Source: an uncultured Bacteroidales bacterium (lineage in GTDB: Bacteria > Bacteroidota > Bacteroidia > Bacteroidales > Paludibacteraceae). Taken from it: a stretch of DNA of 64,000 bases. The translations under genes were made by a program, and so were the position numbers. The stretch spans positions 120,293 through 184,292 of the forward strand of contig ONUF01000001.1 in the NCBI GenBank assembly GCA_900321005.1, written 5' to 3'. A model generated the notes under the pieces. It saw nothing but the letters and a program-made list of their open reading frames with translations, was not told where the DNA came from and did not search any database. Below are positions 35,034 to 44,136 of the stretch, piece after piece; position 1 is the first letter of the stretch; each line of letters opens with the position of its first letter.

Positions 35034-38000
35034 CGCGTACATCGTACATCCGTCCTTCGTAAATCAGATAGATTTGTCCGTCTCTCAGGAACTTGTGTAC
35101 ATTTTCTTTTTCCCCGATGAAATCGATATCTTCTGTACCTTCACTCGTCCCTTTTGTGCGGAACGAACCGTGGGTGGTATCTAAGAGCAGTCCCACTTCG
35201 TCATACGCCTCCAGCGTGTACCAGTATCGCGTTCCGGCGAGCAGGTTCTCGATCGTTGTGTTCAACACCGGTGCAGCCCAATAGGCAGCCGGCGCGCGGC
35301 GCGGAGCCTTGGAGAAATCTATCTCAAGCAGCGTTCCGTCCGCCGCTAGTTGCAAGGTGCATACTTTCTCCGTGCGCTCTTTGTTCGCCCATATGATCAA
35401 AGTATATGAAGCGCCACCGCTGACTGCCGGCCATGTAAAGGTCACTTCCGTTTCTTGTGGCTCTACCTCCACCCCTTCATCCAACTCGGTCTTCGGGGTG
35501 TCCACTTCTTCGCGGAGCTGCGTATAATAGAAATGCGCCATGTAATAGTTATTGGTTAGGGAGAAAGCACTCTTCGAAAGTCCCTTATGGTGAATGGTCA
35601 GGATACGTGAGGCGGGTTGAACGCCGTTAAGAGCCGTGAAGAGGTCAGCCTCGTCCTGAATACCGAAGACGGAGGGTTGCAAAACCGGATAGTCATCCAA
35701 TGCCGCTCCGTAGGTGCAATGCCATGTCATTCCATTCTGCTCCTCACGGCTGATCAGATTGCCTTTTTCATCCAGATGGTAAATACCTTGTTCTTTTGCC
35801 GAACGCGAAGTAATACCCTGTGATTCCCATGCGCTCTCCTCTGTATTCCACTTGAAATTCTCTTTGCGAATCCAGTCGGTTTCATCGCCCTCATAGTCGA
35901 ACAAGTTGCGCTCTTTGGGAGTCAGCACAAGCCCAGTGCTGTCGGTGGAATAATAGATATTCTCCAGCGTTCTGCCCTGCTCGTCCGTACGCACATAGCC
36001 CAAACCGCTTTGCGTCAGTCCCGCCTTGTTCGTCCAAAGACCGTCTCCTTTGTAGTCCTGCCATGTATAGCAGGGGAAACGTGTGCCGTCCTCATGATAG
36101 AAATAGTGGTATTTCTGCATCGGCTCGTTGCTCTTCACACCGTTGTTGTACTGGCGGTATTTGATGCAATCGGTCATCTGTCCCGCGTCGTTGTAGGTAT
36201 ATCGGTAATAAATCACCGTGTCGCACACAAGGGCATTTCCGTCCCATGAATAGGCATGTTTCTCTATGAAATTGCCGTATTCATCGAAGGCATTGAATGT
36301 TTGCGTTGCCTTCTCCGCGTTGGTGTAACCCAGTACCGGATTGCCGTCCTCGTCACGGTCGTAACGCTGCCATATAGCCTGCACGGCGGTGTTGGGTTCA
36401 GGGAAATAGATGTATTTGTACGCCCATGAGAAATCCCATGTCTGCGTCGAATCGGTATAGTAATAATGGTACTCATATTCCTTGCGTCCCTGTTCGTCAT
36501 AGGCATCCTGTCTCAAATCCCCCACTTTCTTTCCGTCCCAAGTATATCGTTCTCCTATGTTTGTGCCGTCCGGAAGGAAGAATGTCTCGTCGTAGGGTTT
36601 GGTGGTCTCTCTGCGGATATAGCATTGCAGATTTGCATCATAGGAAAACCCGTAACTCTTGGTCGGGTTCCAGCTCAACCCTCCGTCCGGACTGGTCAGT
36701 TCCATCGCAGACATGGGAGTGCCCTCATCGGTAAACAGCGTTTTGTACTCTTTGCACCACCATAGATCCCATTCGCCTGTGCCCATATTAAGCTGCTCCA
36801 CCTTCTCGTAGGTGTCGAAACCGTTGTGATAGACACGGTTTGTGCTGCGCAAGCCCTGGGTCCAATTGATCGTCATAGTTTCTGTATATTTATCCCCGAC
36901 GCTCATCTCATAGTTGGTGAACCATCCGCCCATACCTTCGTTAATATGCCTCCTGCGCTCCAAAGTCAGTTTCCCGTCTTGGTACTCCCTGCGGATGCAC
37001 TCCCAAGAAGAGTAAAGCGTCGAGTCATAGTTCAGTGTCTCACGACCAAGGCTGTCATACTCAATCACGTGGTGGGTCACTTCTTCGCCGTTGCTGTTGA
37101 ACTTGAACTGATGCAGCACGCGGTACTCTTTGCCGCCCTCGACCTTGGGCACCAGCATCCATTCCATATCGCTGTCTGTCACCCATTTTCCGCTGTCCCA
37201 ATGACTGTATTTTTGACGGTAAGCCAATCGTGTTCCGGCATCATAATCGTTTTCATAACGACTAAGACCCGTCAGTTCTCCTGCTTCATTATAGGTATAG
37301 GTATCTGTGATGTCAAAGACCGTGTCCGTCAGATAATATCCTCCGCCGTAGTTGTACGCAGGCCAGAAGAGGTGCTGCACCGTCTTTTTCTGCAGCACGC
37401 CTGTGGAGTCATACGCATAGGTGCGCTTGTCCGTCGTAGTGGATTGCTCCACGCCTGCTTTGTATGCCTTGACCTCCGAGGTAAAGGAGAGCGAATCACC
37501 GTTCGTGTTCCAGCTCTCGCTGATTGTTCCGGACTCCGTTTGCACACCTAATCTATTATAACGCGCGTAGGCGACATTATGCGTGGCTGGCTTGCCGTTG
37601 GCATGCCATGTATAGGCATTCTTCGTCTCTTTGTAGGACAGACGATGATCGGTGTAGCGACAGTAGAGGGACTTGCTGAGTTGCGGCACCCAAGCCGAGT
37701 CGGTGTCATAGTTGTAATAATAAACTTTCTCCATAGACGACTCGTCATCTTCCTGCCTGATATAGCGTGAGTCCTCATACCAAATGACGGTGCCATCATC
37801 TAAGCTTTTCTCTTCCTCATACGAGATATAGTCATAGTTGCGTATCTGGCGCAGCAGATGGCCTTCTTCGTCGTACACGTTGCGGTAGTCGTTCCGGAAA
37901 TAGAGTTCACGGGTGTTCGGCGAGTGGAATTGAATATTCTTTAGCGAGTCCATGGAATTGTAATACTTGCCGGAGCGCGTAAACTCTTTCAGGTACAAGC

Positions 38001-38331
38001 CGCTGTCGGCATGGATATATGCCGTTTTCTGCGGCCAAAAGATATAGGTGGAGTCCTTCCATGTGTCGCGCTCCACGCTGATAACTTCAAGCGTGTCGTC
38101 CTTGTACCTGTAAGCCGTGTAATGGTCCGGACGCACCTCCTCCGGGTCATCTTCCAACGTATAGGTTGGATAGGTATACACCACACTGTCCAACCGCCAT
38201 GCGTAACGATCGGATAAATCCTCCTGCGCGTGGGCGCACGTTCCTTTTATTACTAACGCTGCAAAGAGCAGAACGAAAAACGTGATTTTTTCCTTAGCCG
38301 CAAGGGCACGATTTAGTAAAAACTTTTTCAT
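35011..38331 (-). CDS. 1106-residue secreted YD/RHS-like repeat protein with short conserved tail
   Basis: After a signal peptide (FFVLLFAALVIKGTCAHA), the chain consists of many short units of the form YDExGxLxxxxxY (for example YNEAGELTGLSRYENDYD, YDEQGRKEYEYHYYY, YNDAGQMTDCIKYRQY), like the YD repeats that build RHS shells. No RHS core-associated domain or toxin domain is present. A fibronectin III-like domain follows (ETEVTFTWPAVSGGASYTL, about 940-1050), then the tail RDGQIYLIYEGRMYDVRGQL. It is the first gene of a unit with the LRR, GLUG and barrel genes. Tyr and Trp are very abundant. Function unknown; cell-surface location inferred. Confidence 0.75.
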   Translation of the reverse strand: MKKFLLNRALAAKEKITFFVLLFAALVIKGTCAHAQEDLSDRYAWRLDSVVYTYPTYTLEDDPEEVRPDHYTAYRYKDDTLEVISVERDTWKDSTYIFWPQKTAYIHADSGLYLKEFTRSGKYYNSMDSLKNIQFHSPNTRELYFRNDYRNVYDEEGHLLRQIRNYDYISYEEEKSLDDGTVIWYEDSRYIRQEDDESSMEKVYYYNYDTDSAWVPQLSKSLYCRYTDHRLSYKETKNAYTWHANGKPATHNVAYARYNRLGVQTESGTISESWNTNGDSLSFTSEVKAYKAGVEQSTTTDKRTYAYDSTGVLQKKTVQHLFWPAYNYGGGYYLTDTVFDITDTYTYNEAGELTGLSRYENDYDAGTRLAYRQKYSHWDSGKWVTDSDMEWMLVPKVEGGKEYRVLHQFKFNSNGEEVTHHVIEYDSLGRETLNYDSTLYSSWECIRREYQDGKLTLERRRHINEGMGGWFTNYEMSVGDKYTETMTINWTQGLRSTNRVYHNGFDTYEKVEQLNMGTGEWDLWWCKEYKTLFTDEGTPMSAMELTSPDGGLSWNPTKSYGFSYDANLQCYIRRETTKPYDETFFLPDGTNIGERYTWDGKKVGDLRQDAYDEQGRKEYEYHYYYTDSTQTWDFSWAYKYIYFPEPNTAVQAIWQRYDRDEDGNPVLGYTNAEKATQTFNAFDEYGNFIEKHAYSWDGNALVCDTVIYYRYTYNDAGQMTDCIKYRQYNNGVKSNEPMQKYHYFYHEDGTRFPCYTWQDYKGDGLWTNKAGLTQSGLGYVRTDEQGRTLENIYYSTDSTGLVLTPKERNLFDYEGDETDWIRKENFKWNTEESAWESQGITSRSAKEQGIYHLDEKGNLISREEQNGMTWHCTYGAALDDYPVLQPSVFGIQDEADLFTALNGVQPASRILTIHHKGLSKSAFSLTNNYYMAHFYYTQLREEVDTPKTELDEGVEVEPQETEVTFTWPAVSGGASYTLIIWANKERTEKVCTLQLAADGTLLEIDFSKAPRRAPAAYWAAPVLNTTIENLLAGTRYWYTLEAYDEVGLLLDTTHGSFRTKGTSEGTEDIDFIGEKENVHKFLRDGQIYLIYEGRMYDVRGQLIIEN

Positions 38332-38357
38332 GCGATTTTAAGTTTTAAAATTCGATG

Positions 38358-38389
38358 CAAAATTACTGCTTTTTTTCGACATGTGCAAA
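38358..38389 (-). promoter_or_regulatory. promoter of the YD-repeat operon, inside the upstream gene's end
   Basis: Minus strand TTTG (38386-38389), 20-nt spacer starting CACATGTCGAA, TAATTTTG (38358-38365). TAA of the -7 box is the stop codon of the 233-residue gene. Upstream sequence 38378-38406 matches 44157-44185. Confidence 0.83.
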
Positions 38390-39064
38390 TTTGGCAGTTG
38401 TACGAGAAAAATTCGGCGGGTCTGTAACTACCTGAATATCAGGAGGTTGCAAATTTATATTCTGAAAACAGTTGTACGCCCTCCTTAACGGACTTTCAAA
38501 CGCTTGCAATCTTGGCTGAAAATCGATAGGCTCGAAGGTGATGTCCTCTATTTCGACCTCTTCTTCCTTCTCCTTCTGAGCCGCCGCCTTCAATTCCCGG
38601 TAAATAGCTACATACGTATACTGATAAAACCGCGAATAGGCCTTAAATCCCTCTTCCGGCTTGCCGCCGCCCTTGAATACCCGGAAATAGTGCATCAAAA
38701 ACCGAACCCTCCATTCCAGACCTTCCGGCGTACAGTCCTTCTCCAATGCATGCGCACGCCGCTGCGCCTCCTTGATGATCTCCCTGTTTTCCACGCATGC
38801 CGCGGACCAATGCTTCGGGAAGTGGTATGTATATAACTCAAACAATCCGTCCCTAAAACGCGCAGGACGAACGACGATCCGCTTTCTATACTTCCGCCCC
38901 TCTTTCTCCTCGTCCATAGCACCCATCAGAAAGTTAATACTCAAATTGCAACGGCAATAGTGCACACCCCTTTTATGAGGTGTGGAACCCTTTGGAAGAG
39001 CCTCGAACGTAAACCCGGCCCCCTTCAACCACTCAATTACCTGTGTCTTTAAGTGTTTTCCCAT
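38363..39064 (-). CDS. uncharacterised 233-residue protein
   Basis: I do not recognise this protein. It has no signal peptide or membrane segment, is basic in the first half (KEGRKYRKRIVVRPARFRDG) and has an acidic patch (EKEEEVEIEDITFEP, about 170-185), with several aromatic residues (FKAYSRFYQYTYVAIYRELK). Its last nine codons lie in the promoter of the next gene and its stop codon is the TAA of that -7 box. It has its own promoter (39281-39312) with a leader of about 210 nt. A DNA- or RNA-binding role is only suggested by charge. Confidence 0.7.
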   Translation of the reverse strand: MGKHLKTQVIEWLKGAGFTFEALPKGSTPHKRGVHYCRCNLSINFLMGAMDEEKEGRKYRKRIVVRPARFRDGLFELYTYHFPKHWSAACVENREIIKEAQRRAHALEKDCTPEGLEWRVRFLMHYFRVFKGGGKPEEGFKAYSRFYQYTYVAIYRELKAAAQKEKEEEVEIEDITFEPIDFQPRLQAFESPLRRAYNCFQNINLQPPDIQVVTDPPNFSRTTAKFAHVEKKQ

Positions 39065-39280
39065 TTTATCTGTTTAGCTGTTTGACTTTCTGTTGTTTGT
39101 TGTTTGGGCTTTTTTTAACTGTTTTTCCCATCGTTGTAGTTTCAAAATCAGGCCTAAACACTCCCCTGAAACAGACTGGAGACTATGAATCCTAGACTTT
39201 ATTCATTACTACATCCTTCTAACTACCTTATATTCAGCAACATACACGCAAAAAAATGCAGACGAAATTAAATTCACCTG

Positions 39281-39312
39281 CAAAGATACAACAAATATTT
39301 GATATATGCAAA
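39281..39312 (-). promoter_or_regulatory. promoter of the 233-residue gene
   Basis: Minus strand TTTG (39309-39312), 20-nt spacer starting CATATATCAAA, TATCTTTG (39281-39288). The -33 box begins 3 nt after the stop of the upstream LRR gene. Nothing else was recognised in the leader region 39065-39280. Confidence 0.82.
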
Positions 39313-39315
39313 TTT

Positions 39316-41331
39316 TTATTTTACCTCCTGCCCCGTGAGCGTATAGATCTTGTCTCCGCAGATAATGAGCAGCTGGCCGTTCACCATCTTGAGCCTGCCT
39401 TTCCCGGCGCGCACTTCTTCTATACCCTCCGGGTCGTCTTTTGCTTCCGGATTGCGCGGAATTACCGGCGGTGTCGGAATAACCTCAAAACCTTCTAAAA
39501 TGACTACCCCCGGAAAACCGATGGTAGCGAAAGCACCTATATACACATGCAGTGGTTTGCCGGTCTTGTCCAGCGCCGACAGCACGTAGTTATACCGCGA
39601 GGCGACATTCAAACCGGTGACCATAAAACTCAAGGTATAGGGCAAGTCGCTTGTTTTTTGCTCATTGCTTCCCTTTGCAAAAGCAATTCCGAGAAGTTGC
39701 CCTTTGGGCCCGAGCGTCAACTTACAGAACACCGCCCCATCCTTGTAAATATCAATCTGGTAGGAAGAAGCAGCACTGTCCGTCGGCCAAGTGAAGTTCG
39801 CCGTTGTCTCACCGGGATCCACGATCACAGTACGTTGAATCATCGCCGAGTCGGGCTCTTCGTTCATGCGGAAACGTCCCCAGTAAGGGTGTTGGCGGTA
39901 CAACTTACGGCTATCCGGTAGCACACTCAACCAGGCGCTGTCCGGGATGTCCGCCAAAGTTCCTTCGGACACCGCCGGCGGGTTAACGGCCCAGACTGTG
40001 ATATGCGTAATAGCGCTGTCGCCCTTGAAAGCATTGTCGCCGATCAGCACGACGTTTTTGCCGATAGATAACTCCTTGAGCGACGACCAGTTCTCAAACG
40101 CGTTCGTGCCGATAGACACCACTTTGTCGGGAATGACGAGCGAATCTTGTAACTTGATGCCCGAGAACGCACTGCCGCCGATCATCGTCAGTTCTTTCGG
40201 CAACACAATCGAGTCCAAGTTCGGACAACCGGAAAATGCGTTGTCTCCTATCGTACTGACACCGTCGGGCATCTCCACCCGCGTAAGCGCCGTACAACCG
40301 TTGAAAGTGGACGAGTTGATAGCGGTTACTTTCTCCGGTATAGCGATGTGCTTTATTTTCGAGCAACCCTTAAATGCTTCCTGGTGAATAGCCGTCAAGG
40401 TCGAAGGCAAAATGACTGTATCCAGACTATTGTTTGAAGCAAACGCCCCGGCGCCGATATACTTGCAACCTTCAGGCAGCACAACTTTCTTCATGCGCAC
40501 CTGTTGGCATAGTTTGGCCGGCACAAACTCTACATCCGGCCCGAAGATAAAATCGCCGTTCCAATAACTGTACAAATTATAGAATACCGACGAAGACGTC
40601 GGCGGGTTCTTGGCATTCCAAACAATAACAGGGCTATAGTGAATACACCACGATATCTGTTTGCTCGAGCGGAACGTTGCCGGGAAGAACAGCGTGTCCC
40701 GAAGAGGAATAGTGGCAACACCGTTCTGGTCGTATTCCGCATAATTGGGTTCGCCGTCAAAAATACTGCCGTCAATCACCTCCAAGCAGTCCGACCAGCG
40801 AACAGAGTTCAAGGAATAGCAGTTCATGAACGCCATTTGCCCGATATACTTGACCCCTTTGCCCAAATCGCACTTCACCATCGTTGTGCAGTTTGCGAAG
40901 GCGTATTGACCTACCGTGTCCACCGAGTTAGGCAACTTGACCTCTTTCAGTTTGTAGCATTTCTCAAATAGATTCGCCGGGATCTTCGTCACACCATCCG
41001 GAATCTCGCACGCCGTCAGGTTCCACCAGTCCCTGAATGTCGCGCCGCTGAAACCTGTTAACCCTTCCGGCAAACTAATCGTCTTGCAGGAATTATAGGG
41101 ATAATAGGTCTTGTAACTCGTTGCCCACGACGAAGCTTGTATCACCTGCTTGTTCCACCATAAACTATCTACGGTGTTCTTCAGCACCCCGTAACCCTCA
41201 ATGGTCATGTGCGCCGTCTCCGTGTCATAACTCCATGTCAGGTGTTCGCCGCACACACCCTCATACACGGTTGCATACGTACTGCCTGCTAACAGCAGCG
41301 TAGCCATCAAGAAAGAAAATCTGTTTTTCAT
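39316..41331 (-). CDS. 671-residue BspA-type leucine-rich repeat protein
   Basis: Signal peptide (MKNRFSFLMATLLLAGSTYA), cap (TVYEGVCGEHLTWSYDTETA), about 14 LRR_5 repeats (for example LKEVKLPNSVDTVGQYAFANC; about 85-475), a fibronectin III-like domain (ETTANFTWPTDSAASSYQID) and the tail RLKMVNGQLLIICGDKIYTL plus TGQEVK. It is a paralogue of 32787-34931; the last 170 residues are close to identical in places. It has its own promoter (41351-41382). Confidence 0.87.
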   Translation of the reverse strand: MKNRFSFLMATLLLAGSTYATVYEGVCGEHLTWSYDTETAHMTIEGYGVLKNTVDSLWWNKQVIQASSWATSYKTYYPYNSCKTISLPEGLTGFSGATFRDWWNLTACEIPDGVTKIPANLFEKCYKLKEVKLPNSVDTVGQYAFANCTTMVKCDLGKGVKYIGQMAFMNCYSLNSVRWSDCLEVIDGSIFDGEPNYAEYDQNGVATIPLRDTLFFPATFRSSKQISWCIHYSPVIVWNAKNPPTSSSVFYNLYSYWNGDFIFGPDVEFVPAKLCQQVRMKKVVLPEGCKYIGAGAFASNNSLDTVILPSTLTAIHQEAFKGCSKIKHIAIPEKVTAINSSTFNGCTALTRVEMPDGVSTIGDNAFSGCPNLDSIVLPKELTMIGGSAFSGIKLQDSLVIPDKVVSIGTNAFENWSSLKELSIGKNVVLIGDNAFKGDSAITHITVWAVNPPAVSEGTLADIPDSAWLSVLPDSRKLYRQHPYWGRFRMNEEPDSAMIQRTVIVDPGETTANFTWPTDSAASSYQIDIYKDGAVFCKLTLGPKGQLLGIAFAKGSNEQKTSDLPYTLSFMVTGLNVASRYNYVLSALDKTGKPLHVYIGAFATIGFPGVVILEGFEVIPTPPVIPRNPEAKDDPEGIEEVRAGKGRLKMVNGQLLIICGDKIYTLTGQEVK

Positions 41332-41350
41332 ACGATTTAGAATTTGTTTG

Positions 41351-41382
41351 CAAAATTACTATATTTTTTTGATATATGCAAA
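41351..41382 (-). promoter_or_regulatory. promoter of the LRR gene 39316-41331
   Basis: Minus strand TTTG (41379-41382), 20-nt spacer starting CATATATCAAA, TAATTTTG (41351-41358). The TAA stop of the upstream barrel gene directly touches the -33 box. Confidence 0.84.
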
Positions 41383-42297
41383 TTAAAAATAGCCTTTTTC
41401 ATAACACCGGCAGGGATAAACGGTTCGTTCTCGAGAATTATTCGGTGCAATTCGATACGAGAGCTTAATTCCGAAATCCAGAGGCCTCCAAGACGAGACA
41501 AGTCGTTTCCCTTGTCGTTGAGCCGCCACAACAGGCGTCAGAATACGGTGAAGCGGCAAACCGTCCAGTGTATCCGAAAGCATAAGAAGCGATATGCGCT
41601 CGGACGGCTCCGCAGCGATGCTCGACAGACAATAATCTACATACACGCCGATAGATAAAAAGGATATCGTACGCGCGCCGGTGTGGATGCGAATGTCGTA
41701 CCCTAACTCCGCAGCCAACCAAAACTGCACTTTCGGCGATATGTGCATACTGCCATTCTGTGCTTCGCGGAAAGAAGGCGAAGCCGCAAGCGGATAGGAG
41801 TCATACACCCGGTTGTCTCGAAGGGGATAATACACCGAAAGCGCCGCATTTTCGGCTGTCTCGCTCCATTGACTCTGAACAGGAAACACCATTTTAGGTC
41901 CGCAGTAGAGATAGAAATTCTTTCCGGCGAGTGCCAACTGGACCGGTATACCAACCGACCAAGTGGTGTACCGCTCATTTAACCGACCAATCGTGTAATC
42001 CACCTGCATCTCCTCATTCTCCACATCGATCACCGAATAACTGTCCGTATAATCCATCTTGCTAAAACCGGCCTGGCTGCGATCCACGGTAGCTGCTACC
42101 CGCACACCCACCACGTACGGAGAATGGTAGGCATAACTCAACAGCACGCCGCCGTGTATTCCCGCAACAGGCGAGACATAATGGCATTGCGCGTTATAAC
42201 CCGCCATGCCGGCGCGAAGCCCGACTTCGAACAGGTGCTCCGCGTGTGCCGCAAGAGGCACAAGCAAGAAGACGATAATCAGTTTAAAAGCTTTCAC
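41383..42297 (-). CDS. outer-membrane beta-barrel protein
   Basis: The 304-residue protein has a signal peptide (VKAFKLIIVFLLVPLAAHA) and barrel-type alternating strands (HLFEVGLRAGMAGYN, WSVGIPVQLALAGKNFYLYCGPKM, FWLAAELGYDIRIHTG, PLDFGIKLSYRI). The layout resembles the barrels at 24398 and 28358. The chosen start is the GTG at 42295-42297, which overlaps the TGA of the upstream secreted protein as GTGA; a TTG or other start 27 nt upstream would also be open. Coupling suggests the pair acts together. Confidence 0.75.
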   Translation of the reverse strand: MKAFKLIIVFLLVPLAAHAEHLFEVGLRAGMAGYNAQCHYVSPVAGIHGGVLLSYAYHSPYVVGVRVAATVDRSQAGFSKMDYTDSYSVIDVENEEMQVDYTIGRLNERYTTWSVGIPVQLALAGKNFYLYCGPKMVFPVQSQWSETAENAALSVYYPLRDNRVYDSYPLAASPSFREAQNGSMHISPKVQFWLAAELGYDIRIHTGARTISFLSIGVYVDYCLSSIAAEPSERISLLMLSDTLDGLPLHRILTPVVAAQRQGKRLVSSWRPLDFGIKLSYRIAPNNSRERTVYPCRCYEKGYF

Positions 42298-44084
42298 GGT
42301 ATCAGTCTTTTTTGAGTCCAACAATGTTCTCCTTGTTCATAGCGATAGAGGAAAAAAACATGCGTCACTTGGTTCTCATCTACTTCCTCTCCGCGGCTGT
42401 TATAGATGCGTACGCGAATCGGAATTTCCTCGATGGAATCGACGATTTCTATGATGTTTGACCAAATAACTTCTTCGTGGTCTAAAGTAACGCGTAACTG
42501 AAAAACGCCGCATAATTCATTCCGCTCGGCATAGTCGTCTATCGTGGCGCCGGGAATAGCTTCGTTGTTTTTAAACCATTGAAAGCCCATAACCGTCCGA
42601 TCCGGGAAAAGGCGCCGCAATGCCACATTGTCGCAAAGTAACTGCCAGTTATACTTATTGACAATGATCGGATACAAGCATTCCTTGACCGTTAGATGAA
42701 ACGGCTCACTCATCGCGCGGCAATGTTGCTCGGTCTCCACATCAATGCCGGCAGAAGTGACGCAAAGCCGATACCATCCTTCGTGGCGCTTTTGAACGGA
42801 CTCAAAAGCAAGGCGTTCGCCTAACACCACATTTGTCCAACCTTCGTCATTAAAATCCAAACTGTCCGGTGCATATTGCCAGAGGTAATTATACGGATGC
42901 TGAAAACCACCGTCGGCTGTGACAGAAGCATCAAAAACATACGGTGTGTTCATGCACGCCTCATGCTCGGAAAGGATATCCACCTCAGGCTTGCAGAGTC
43001 GTATTTCAATGTCGTCCATCGCAAAATCATTGCCACCGGAATTCGATTCGTCGTTAAAAATAGACAGCCGAATGGAACTTACTCCTGCAGGTACATGAAA
43101 CGATGCGCCGACAAGATGCCAAGGAGCGGACATCGTTGTCGGAATGCCATACTGTCGGTAATAGGACGGCGCAGGCTCGATAATTCCCGAAGACTGTTCC
43201 CAGAGTGTATCATTGGTTAACTCGTCCTGAATAAGAAAACGCACTTTGGGACGGGCAAAGTCATGCCCGGGTTCCAACACGTTCGCCACGTATGCAGAGA
43301 AAGAGAGATCCAACTCATGACATACAGGAAAGGTAGTGGTGTAAAAGGCCTCATTTCCTCCGCGTCCATCAACCTCTAACACATACCCGCGCGTGTAATC
43401 ATTTAAATAGGTGTGGTCGTCTTGAATAAACCACTGAGAATACATACAGTCTGTAGTGCTGGGCTGAAGACTGTTCTGCCAACCGTATTTTGCTACGATA
43501 AAACTACCACTGGCTGGACTGGTGCGTTGCACGTCGAAGACTTGCCGATATTTCGAACTCATCGTAGCCAAGGGCGTCGGACTGGTGATCGGATCGGAAG
43601 GATCATTGCCTCCGAAGTCCTCGCGGAATAGAATAGTTCCGTGCGGACAGACATTTTCGGAAATCTCATCCGGCCAAGTAAAGCGATAAGGCGTACAACC
43701 GCCTTCTATCTTCTCCATATACACCGGTTCGCTCACGATCCACCTGTCCGGCTTGTCCAACTCATCTTCTCGGGCCACCAGCACACGATACCAACCTTCC
43801 TGTAAGTTGATTGGACGTTGGGAATAACCCCATGTGGGCGAGCTTTGAGAGTATGCCAAACGAGTCCAGGTGACACCATCCGCAGAATACTCGTACATAA
43901 AGCGGTGAGAATTACCGAAATAACCGTCATCGGTAAAGTCCTGTGCGAAGGTGATGAAAGGATTCGCTGTACACAGCGCGTCAGCACTCGGACGCAGCAC
44001 AACGGTTGACTCGGCATGTAAAATGCCACTCAATGCACCTAAAATGCACAAAATCGCAAGAATATGAACGTTAAATTTGCACAT
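42294..44084 (-). CDS. 596-residue secreted protein with jelly-roll domain
   Basis: After a signal peptide (ILAILCILGALSGILHA), the chain has Ig-like segments, a carbohydrate-binding-like jelly-roll (about 165-365; ends NSGGNDFAMDDIEIRLC, as in the 1620-residue protein), another Ig-like segment (CMNTPYVFDASVTADGG) and a C-terminus (VRIYNSRGEEV, VFFLYRYEQGEH, KRLIP) resembling a type IX type A sorting signal. The ATG lies within the -33 region of the opposite promoter. It is coupled to the barrel gene downstream. Likely a surface lectin or adhesin. Confidence 0.75.
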   Translation of the reverse strand: MCKFNVHILAILCILGALSGILHAESTVVLRPSADALCTANPFITFAQDFTDDGYFGNSHRFMYEYSADGVTWTRLAYSQSSPTWGYSQRPINLQEGWYRVLVAREDELDKPDRWIVSEPVYMEKIEGGCTPYRFTWPDEISENVCPHGTILFREDFGGNDPSDPITSPTPLATMSSKYRQVFDVQRTSPASGSFIVAKYGWQNSLQPSTTDCMYSQWFIQDDHTYLNDYTRGYVLEVDGRGGNEAFYTTTFPVCHELDLSFSAYVANVLEPGHDFARPKVRFLIQDELTNDTLWEQSSGIIEPAPSYYRQYGIPTTMSAPWHLVGASFHVPAGVSSIRLSIFNDESNSGGNDFAMDDIEIRLCKPEVDILSEHEACMNTPYVFDASVTADGGFQHPYNYLWQYAPDSLDFNDEGWTNVVLGERLAFESVQKRHEGWYRLCVTSAGIDVETEQHCRAMSEPFHLTVKECLYPIIVNKYNWQLLCDNVALRRLFPDRTVMGFQWFKNNEAIPGATIDDYAERNELCGVFQLRVTLDHEEVIWSNIIEIVDSIEEIPIRVRIYNSRGEEVDENQVTHVFFLYRYEQGEHCWTQKRLIP

Positions 44085-44107
44085 ATGGAAAAATAGTGTT
44101 AATTTTG
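44076..44107 (+). promoter_or_regulatory. promoter of the TPR/HTH regulator gene
   Basis: TTTG (44076-44079), 20-nt spacer starting CACATATGGAA, TAATTTTG (44100-44107). It faces the minus-strand promoter at 44137-44168, and its -33 region covers the start codon of the 596-residue protein. Confidence 0.8.
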
Positions 44108-44136
44108 CAGCGTAAATTGGGTTCTGATTTCGAGTG

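Noticed and set aside
28358-44084. A recently acquired genomic island or prophage
   Set aside because: No integrase, transposase, att repeat or phage gene is visible, and the same promoter type is used as in the backbone.
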